The notes under the pieces: generated by a model
The model's input: only the letters and a program-made list of their open reading frames with translations
Told to the model about the DNA's origin: nothing
Databases searched by the model: none
In this document: positions 45,301 to 64,000 of the stretch, piece after piece
How the letters are laid out: every line of letters begins with the position of its first letter
Position numbering within the stretch: position 1 is the first letter of the stretch
Made by a program: the position numbers and the translations under genes
Assembly: GCF_000247695.1 (NCBI RefSeq)
Contig: NW_004624782.1
Location: forward strand, 12,818,495 to 12,882,494
DNA: 64,000 nucleotides
Reading direction: 5' to 3'
Source of the DNA: Heterocephalus glaber
Taxonomy: Eukaryota; Chordata; Mammalia; Rodentia; Bathyergidae

Positions 45301-48300
45301 AGAGAGCCACACGATGGGGTGGGCCAGGTGTGAAGCAGGAAGGAGCAGAAGGCACCAGAGGCCTGTGCCACGGCTGCCACCCTCAGCCACCCAGGAACAC
45401 TGCCTCCATGCACTAGACAGTCTGGCTTTTCTTTTCGTTTGTTTGGGTCTTGGTTTTTGTTTTTGAGGCAGGGTCTCCCTGTGTAGCCCAGGCTGGCCTG
45501 GACCTTGCAGCAATCTTCCTTCCTCAGCTGGGATTGCAGGTGTGTGCCACCACGCCCACTCAGGTAGTCTGACTTTTCAAGGGAATCCAGAAGTCCCTAG
45601 GCATGATGGCACATTCCTGCAGTTTCACCACTCAGGAGGGTTGCCACAAGTTTGAAGCCAGCCTGGGCTACATAGTGAAGCTTTGTCCCAAAAAACTAAA
45701 AACAAAGGACCATGGATATAGCTCATTGATGCAATGCCTGCCTGGCAAGCGTGAGGACCTGAGTTTGATTCCTGGTACCAAACAAAACAAAGTGCAGGGG
45801 CCAGGGATTTAGCTCAGTGGTTCCGCCGCCTGCTGTGCAAGTGCAAGGACCCGAGTTCAATTCCTGGTACCAAAAAAAAAAACCCACAAAGTGCAAAAAA
45901 CACCCACCAAAGTGCCCAGGCTCAGATGATGATGCAGGCCTGTAATCCCAGCTGCTTAGGAAGCTGAGGCAGTAGGACCTCAAGTTCAAGGCCAGCCTGG
46001 GCAATTTAGGTTTTTTGTTTTTGTTTTTGTTTTTGTTTTGGGTACAGGGGCTCGAACTCAGGACCTTGCTAAATCCCTGGCCCAGCCTGGGCAATTTAGG
46101 AAGATCTCGTCTCAAAATAAAGGACTGGAAAAAAAAAGGCTGGAGATTCAGCTCAGTGCTAGAGCTCTTGGGTAGCACTCATGAGGCCCTGGGCTCAATC
46201 CCTAGTACCGCAATTAATAAATTAACTAATTGATTAATTAGTTTTTAAAAGTATATGGACCAAATACCCAGCGTGGCTCTGGCTGCCTGCATGTGACCTG
46301 AGTCGGCGAGGAGGCTGTTTAGAGCTGAAGACAGATAGGCAGCAGAGGCCCTCTGCCCAGCTCAGCAGCCTGGCTGTGGGCTTGCTGGCTGTCCATCTGG
46401 AAGGGGACTGCAGGCATCCTGTCCTCTCCTTGCTTGGTGCCGCTTCTGTCCACAGGCAGAGCTTTCTACCTCCCACAAGTGCCTGCACCATGAGGTGAAG
46501 CGGCTGACTGAGGAAAACCAAGGGCTCCGAGCTGAGCAGCCGCTGGCAGTCCCGGCAGTCCCGCAGGGCCAGGAGCAGCAGGCGGGCGAGGAGGAGGCGG
46601 CGCTGCCTGGCTCGGTGCAGGTGAGCGGATGTGGGCCGCCCTGGGCGTCCTTCCCTCCACATGGCGGGGCATGGGCCGGGACCACAGGCTGGGGGACCCA
46701 GCTGCCACGAGAATGAGATCGTACATCTTTCCAGCGGTGGCATGGCAGAAAAACTTAACAGAACGCCTGATCCAAGGAAGCAGTGGTTTGCTTGCTATTT
46801 TTCAGTGACACGAGAGCTTTAAGATTTAATACATCGTAATGTTTGGTTCCTAACAAGCCGTCTTCATTGATCTATTCGTGGCCTTTGTTGATTTATTAAA
46901 AGTATAAAGTTCCCTGGGGCCCTGCCCTCCCTGAGGATGACAACTTACATCTGCGGTACTTCTGCACATCTTCGGCTGATGGACCTCCTTGCTCTTCTCT
47001 CGGATGGTTTTCATTCTGTCCTTAACATAGTTGTTTCGGCCCTTGCTCTAGGTCACCTTCTGGAGCCTTCTGAGGGTCCCCACCCTGAGGCGGTGCGGCT
47101 ATGATGCATTCAGCTCCACTGCTGAGCCGCAGCGGGTTTATCTGTCCCCCCATGTCATCCGGGCCTTCCTCATGTTGGCAGTTTCCTTCCCTCCCACAGT
47201 CCCCACTGGCCCCTGCCCTCCTGCTCCTTGTCCCATGTCCAGTGGCCGACTTGCACCTTTCCTAGGAGCTGCAGCAGCTGGTGCGCCACACGCGGCAGGA
47301 GGCACACGCCCGACAGCAGGCCTGGGAGCACGAGGCCGAGCGCCTGCGCATCGAGATTGTGACCCTGCGGGAGGCACTGGAGGAGGAGACTGCGGCCAGA
47401 GCCAGCCTGGAGGGGCAGCTTCGAGCACAGCGGGAGGAGACAGGTGAGGGGAGAGGGAGGAGATGCGCCTCCTGGCCGCTCCCAGGGTGCCTGATGACCC
47501 CACAGGGGCACTGCGAGGACTAGCTGTGGCCTCTCTCCTTCTCCCTGCAGAGGTGCTAGAGGGTGAGTAGGGGCCCGCCCTGCCTGGGCCTGCCGGTGGG
47601 GCTTGCAGCTGAGTGGGCCTGACTTCCGGCCCCTTGCACCTGACTTCCCAGCCTCCCTCTGCAGCCTGAGGACGGAGATGGAGCGGATCCAGCAGGAACA
47701 GAGCAAGGTGAGGTGGCACCCAGCCCCAGCTGGGATGGCCGAGGGCCAGTGGCTGTGGGAAGACCCTAGCCAGCCACGCCTACCTCCCTGTCTCCCACGG
47801 CCGGGTGGCAGGAAGGCCTGAGGCCAACCCCCAGGCTTTAGCCAGACATCCTGTCCCGCAGGACCAGCTCACGGATCTCCTGGCCGAGCAGAGGGCCAAG
47901 GTGCTTCGGCTGCAGGCCGAGCTGGAGATCAGCGAGCAGGTGCAAAGGGATTTTGTCCGGCTGTCCCAAGCCCTGCAGGTATGTCACAGCCCCTACAGGC
48001 CAGCGTGCTCCACCTGATGCTTGTGCAAGGATAGCCCCCCAGTTAGGGGGTTCCTTTCTTTCCTTCTCCAGTTAGCGTGGCCCTTCCCCCAGGCTCTGGC
48101 CCCAGCAAGGTCAGAGCTCTTTAGTGTGCATCTTGGATGGTCCCATACCGGCTTAGGGCAGGCCTGCCCCTGGCCAGCGCACCCAGACCGGCCCAGGGCA
48201 TGCTCCTGCAATCCATTCCCGCCCTTGGCCCTGATTTCCCGTGGGTGGGTGGGAAGAAGGGGGCCCTGGAGCCTGCCCTCGGGGCCGCCGGCTGGGGTAG

Positions 48301-48453
48301 GGGCACCTTTCCCCACCAGGGGCCCTCTGCATTTCTCTTGGGACCCCACAGGTGCGCCTGGAGCGGGTCCGCCAGGCAGAGACCCTGGAGCAAGTGCGAA
48401 GCTTCGTGGATGAGGCGCCCCTGAGGGACATCAGGGACATCAAGGACACCTGA
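38979..48453 (+). CDS. RABEP2: Rabaptin-5-beta, RAB GTPase-binding effector protein 2, complete, 13 exons, 562 aa
   Basis: Exons: 38979-39033, 39433-39642, 42201-42358, 43651-43761, 43847-44176, 44753-44848, 44925-45023, 46456-46620, 47266-47443, 47551-47562, 47652-47707, 47862-47978, 48352-48453 (TGA). They join in frame to 562 residues; human has 569. The start ATG (MAATAPAAAG) follows a CpG island. The protein is mostly coiled coil: residues about 30-180 (exons 2-4), 290-420 and 430-555 are Glu/Gln/Leu/Arg-rich heptads, and a Ser/Pro-rich, less ordered part with the NCDDSASISSFSLGG stretch lies in exon 5. Family role: binds GTP-Rab5 on early endosomes with RABGEF1, supports endosome fusion, and is also linked to ciliogenesis and VEGFR2 traffic. 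Exon 10 has only 12 nt. It is tail to tail with ATP2A1. All splice borders are GT-AG. Confidence 0.95.
40190..41000 (+). other. RABEP2 intron 2, possible old L2
   Basis: 40480-40800 shows L2-like phrases (ggataaattccacacc, tcctgttgcctcatgagcc) but too few to be sure. Confidence 0.3.
41026..41118 (+). repeat. (TC)n-rich tract
   Basis: About 70 bp of tctctctccc, then ctttctttcttt at 41109-41120. Confidence 0.85.
41135..41284 (-). mobile_element. dID remnant and B1 SINE
   Basis: ggggattaatcccagggagtgctgagc then antisense B1 (ttttgagactgggtctcgc, caggctggccttgaac). Confidence 0.75.
41766..41900 (+). mobile_element. B1 SINE with (ATTA)n tail
   Basis: gccaggcatgctcacg, gtaatcccagctactcaggagg, cagcctgggcaacttagc. 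Confidence 0.82.
42655..42715 (+). mobile_element. B1 fragment
   Basis: gcctgtgatcccagcactcaagaggctgag. Confidence 0.65.
43352..43426 (+). mobile_element. ID SINE in RABEP2 intron 3
   Basis: gggctgaggatttaggtcagtgg to gtccgatccccgg; tail lost. Confidence 0.78.
44378..44543 (+). mobile_element. B1-dID SINE
   Basis: cccagcactctgggagg, caacttagcaacttagtg, then gggggatgtagctcaggg and ctggcttccagccctagtac. Confidence 0.78.
45440..45560 (-). mobile_element. B1 SINE
   Basis: tttgaggcagggtctccctgtgtagcccaggctggcctgg, gctgggattgcaggtg. Confidence 0.8.
45598..45884 (+). mobile_element. B1 SINE and two ID SINEs in a row
   Basis: B1 45598-45700, older ID 45708-45789 (ccatggatatagctcattgatg), young ID 45796-45884 with caaagtgca flanks. 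Confidence 0.82.
45910..46225 (+). mobile_element. B1-dID SINE split by a minus-strand ID
   Basis: B1 45910-46009 and 46084-46130 with the perfect duplication agcctgggcaatttagg around the ID at 46010-46083. dID half 46136-46210. Confidence 0.85.
46621..47265 (+). other. RABEP2 intron 8, no repeat recognised
   Basis: 645 bp with no SINE or other known repeat visible. Confidence 0.5.
47551..47562 (+). CDS. RABEP2: RABEP2 exon 10, a 12-nt microexon
   Basis: The 12 bases aggtgctagagg are bounded by ctccctgcag and gtgagtag. With phase-1 neighbours they add E-V-L-E, the residues found at this place in human RABEP2 (REET-EVLE-ASLC). Without them the frame is kept but four coiled-coil residues are lost. 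Confidence 0.85.
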
Positions 48454-48869
48454 GGGGTCTGGCGAGGAGCCCACCCCTCCCATCCCCTGGGCAGCGCTGC
48501 CGTTCTGCACTGCAGAGCCAGGAGACGAGGTCCTAGGATGGCATCCTCATCCTCCAAGCCGTTTGAGGGGCCAGGGCCACCACTGCCCGGCCTCCTCCCG
48601 GGTGGCTGGGGCTCCTGCTCTCAGGGACAACACCTGGGTGAGGGTCCCAGCCCCCTAGAACCAAAGGTGCAGGTTGACCTGTGGCTCTCTAGCTGCTGCT
48701 GCCCCAGCCCAGCCCCCTTGCCCCAGCAGCAGCAGCTGCTGCACTGGCGTCCCCAGGCACCCTGAGCTCGCGGTGGTGGCTGGAAGCTGCAGTGAACATC
48801 TGCAGGTCCCTGAGCGCCCCGAGACAGCAGCTGCTCTCCACACTGCCTGACACTGAGACACGCGGCAGC

Positions 48870-49106
48870 GAGGCCAGCCTTCTCCGTCGTTTATTTTCAA
48901 TAAATACGCAGCTCGGCTCAGTCGCCTTGTCCCTGCAAGCCCCGTGGGGTCTGGGGAGCATGGTTACAGGGTGGGGTGCGGAGTGGGGCGGGGAGGGAGG
49001 GGACCCCATATTTATAAACAAACGTGCGGGTGAGGGAGGGGTCTGTGCCACAGCTCTGGCTGAAGATGCGTCGCTATCAGGGTGGGAAGAAGGGGCAAAG
49101 GGCTGG

Positions 49107-49132
<26 letters not shown>
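48870..49132 (-). CDS. ATP2A1: ATP2A1 last exon: SERCA1b tail and 3'UTR
   Basis: After an acceptor at 49134-49133, the exon spliced to the 49697 donor codes D-P-E-D-E-R-R-K then TAA (49109-49107), the known charged SERCA1b tail (1001 aa in total). When exon 22 is included this exon is entirely 3'UTR. It ends shortly past the AATAAA at 48895-48890. Confidence 0.88.
48890..48895 (-). terminator. ATP2A1 poly(A) signal AATAAA
   Basis: On the minus strand, AATAAA reads 48895 to 48890, about 215 nt after the SERCA1b stop at 49107. It is 3 nt from the RABEP2 signal on the other strand, so the two mature 3'UTRs should overlap by some tens of bases. Confidence 0.8.
48899..48904 (+). terminator. RABEP2 poly(A) signal AATAAA
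   Basis: A canonical hexamer lies 446 nt after the RABEP2 stop and is the only one before the ATP2A1 coding exons. It forms the right half of the inverted repeat TTTATT-ttc-AATAAA at 48890-48904. Confidence 0.85.
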
Positions 49133-63222
<14,090 letters not shown>

Positions 63223-63699
63223 TCAGGTTCCCCAAACCAGATTGTTGGCTCGTAAGCAAAGCTCAGGGGACACCCAAGCCAACCACCCCCACAGTCACAT
63301 CCATCCCGTGGAGCCAAACCCGATGGGAAGCACCCTGTGGTCCCCAGAGCCGGCGCCCGGCCGCCCACGGCCCTCCCCCACAGCCCAGGCGGGGAAGCTC
63401 CAATTTCACAAGGGAGCAGGAGCCGGGATAGGGTTACGGCTCCGTACACACCCCGCCCCAGCTGTTGCCACCGCCAGGCAACAGCCAAAGGCAAATGTCA
63501 AGGAGCAAATCTGAGAAGGGAGAAGGGAGGCCCTGCCAGCCTGCGCTCACAGGTGGACAGGGCCTGCAGGAAGGAGACCAAGGGACCAGGATTATTTTTT
63601 GCCTCCAGGGTCTTGTCTTCCAGTAGCACAAAGGCGTTAAAAGAAATTCTGAAATATAGATGGGCTGCTGGGATGACGGGGTGGCAAGGAGCCCCAGCT

Positions 63700-64000
63700 C
63701 CAGGGCAGGTCCCAGGGCAGAAGCGGCCAGACCGGGAGGAAGCTCCCAGGGTGCGAGGGGTCGGGGGAGGCGGAGAGCAGGTAGGGTCAAGACAGGCTGG
63801 CGCGCGGAGAGGAAGCCGGGATACGAAGGCGAAGGCGACGGGGCGAAGGGCGGAGCCACGGGCGCCCGTGCAGCCAAGCTCGCTCGATCGGCGCTTTCCC
63901 GCCTGTCTGCGCGAGCCTTTCCCTCGCCCAATCAGCGCCCAATCGGCGTCAGCGGCGCGCGGGGATTGGCGGCGCGGCGCGGGGCTCGCCGGGAGCAGCC
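63700..64000. promoter_or_regulatory. CpG-rich, CCAAT-containing stretch at the right edge
   Basis: CpG density rises sharply from about 63,700 to the window end. Several CCAAT or inverted CCAAT boxes occur at about 63,928-63,966 (cccaatcagcgcccaatcggcg, then gattggc). It lies upstream of ATP2A1 exon 4, in intron 3 or 5' territory, and no SERCA1 exon is visible in it. It could be a promoter for an antisense or alternative transcript. Confidence 0.45.

Noticed and set aside
63434..63931. 165-codon minus-strand frame in the CpG-rich right edge
   Set aside because: Composition-driven. It does not match SERCA1 exons 1-3 and has no splice-consistent continuation.

Overview
The window is mammalian nuclear DNA. 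It has split genes with GT-AG introns, CpG-island promoters and dense SINE insertions. The SINEs are tRNA-derived ID elements (more than 40 copies), B1 elements and B1-dID dimers, which point to a rodent outside the mouse/rat group. I cannot name the species from sequence alone. The order NFATC2IP - CD19 - RABEP2 - ATP2A1 matches the human 16p11.2 block, read here in the opposite direction.

Layout from left to right. 1-7709: NFATC2IP on the minus strand, coding exons 1-7, with the terminal exon(s) beyond the left edge and a CpG-rich promoter near 7.2-8.05 kb. 8-26 kb: gene-free DNA holding a MaLR-type element (about 8.3-10.06 kb, internal part plus one LTR), a small CpG-rich orphan stretch, and a broken gammaretrovirus-like ERV with a tRNA-Gln type primer site (about 16.69-25.51 kb) that carries some 14 ID insertions. 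26.4-32.1 kb: CD19 on the minus strand, complete and intact at 555 residues in 14 coding exons. 32.3-38 kb: SINEs, L2, MIR and a possible LTR. 38.1-48.9 kb: RABEP2 on the plus strand, complete at 562 residues in 13 exons, one of them only 12 nt. 48.9-64 kb: ATP2A1 (SERCA1) on the minus strand, from residue 74 to both alternative C-termini (SERCA1a, 994 aa; SERCA1b, 1001 aa), with its first exons beyond the right edge. A 100-base assembly gap lies at 62094-62193, flanked by two near-identical copies.

The four genes do not form one pathway. CD19 is the B-cell co-receptor, NFATC2IP a SUMO-like-domain regulator linked to NFAT signalling, RABEP2 a Rab5 endosomal effector and ATP2A1 the fast-muscle calcium pump. 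Their proximity is inherited synteny. RABEP2 and ATP2A1 are tail to tail and share an inverted-repeat poly(A) signal only 15 bp long. Exon boundaries were set by hand from splice sites, unbroken frame and my knowledge of the human proteins. I found no clearly novel biological system. The most noteworthy items are the shared poly(A) palindrome, the SERCA1a/b exon, the RABEP2 microexon and the ERV that acts as an ID-element landing site.
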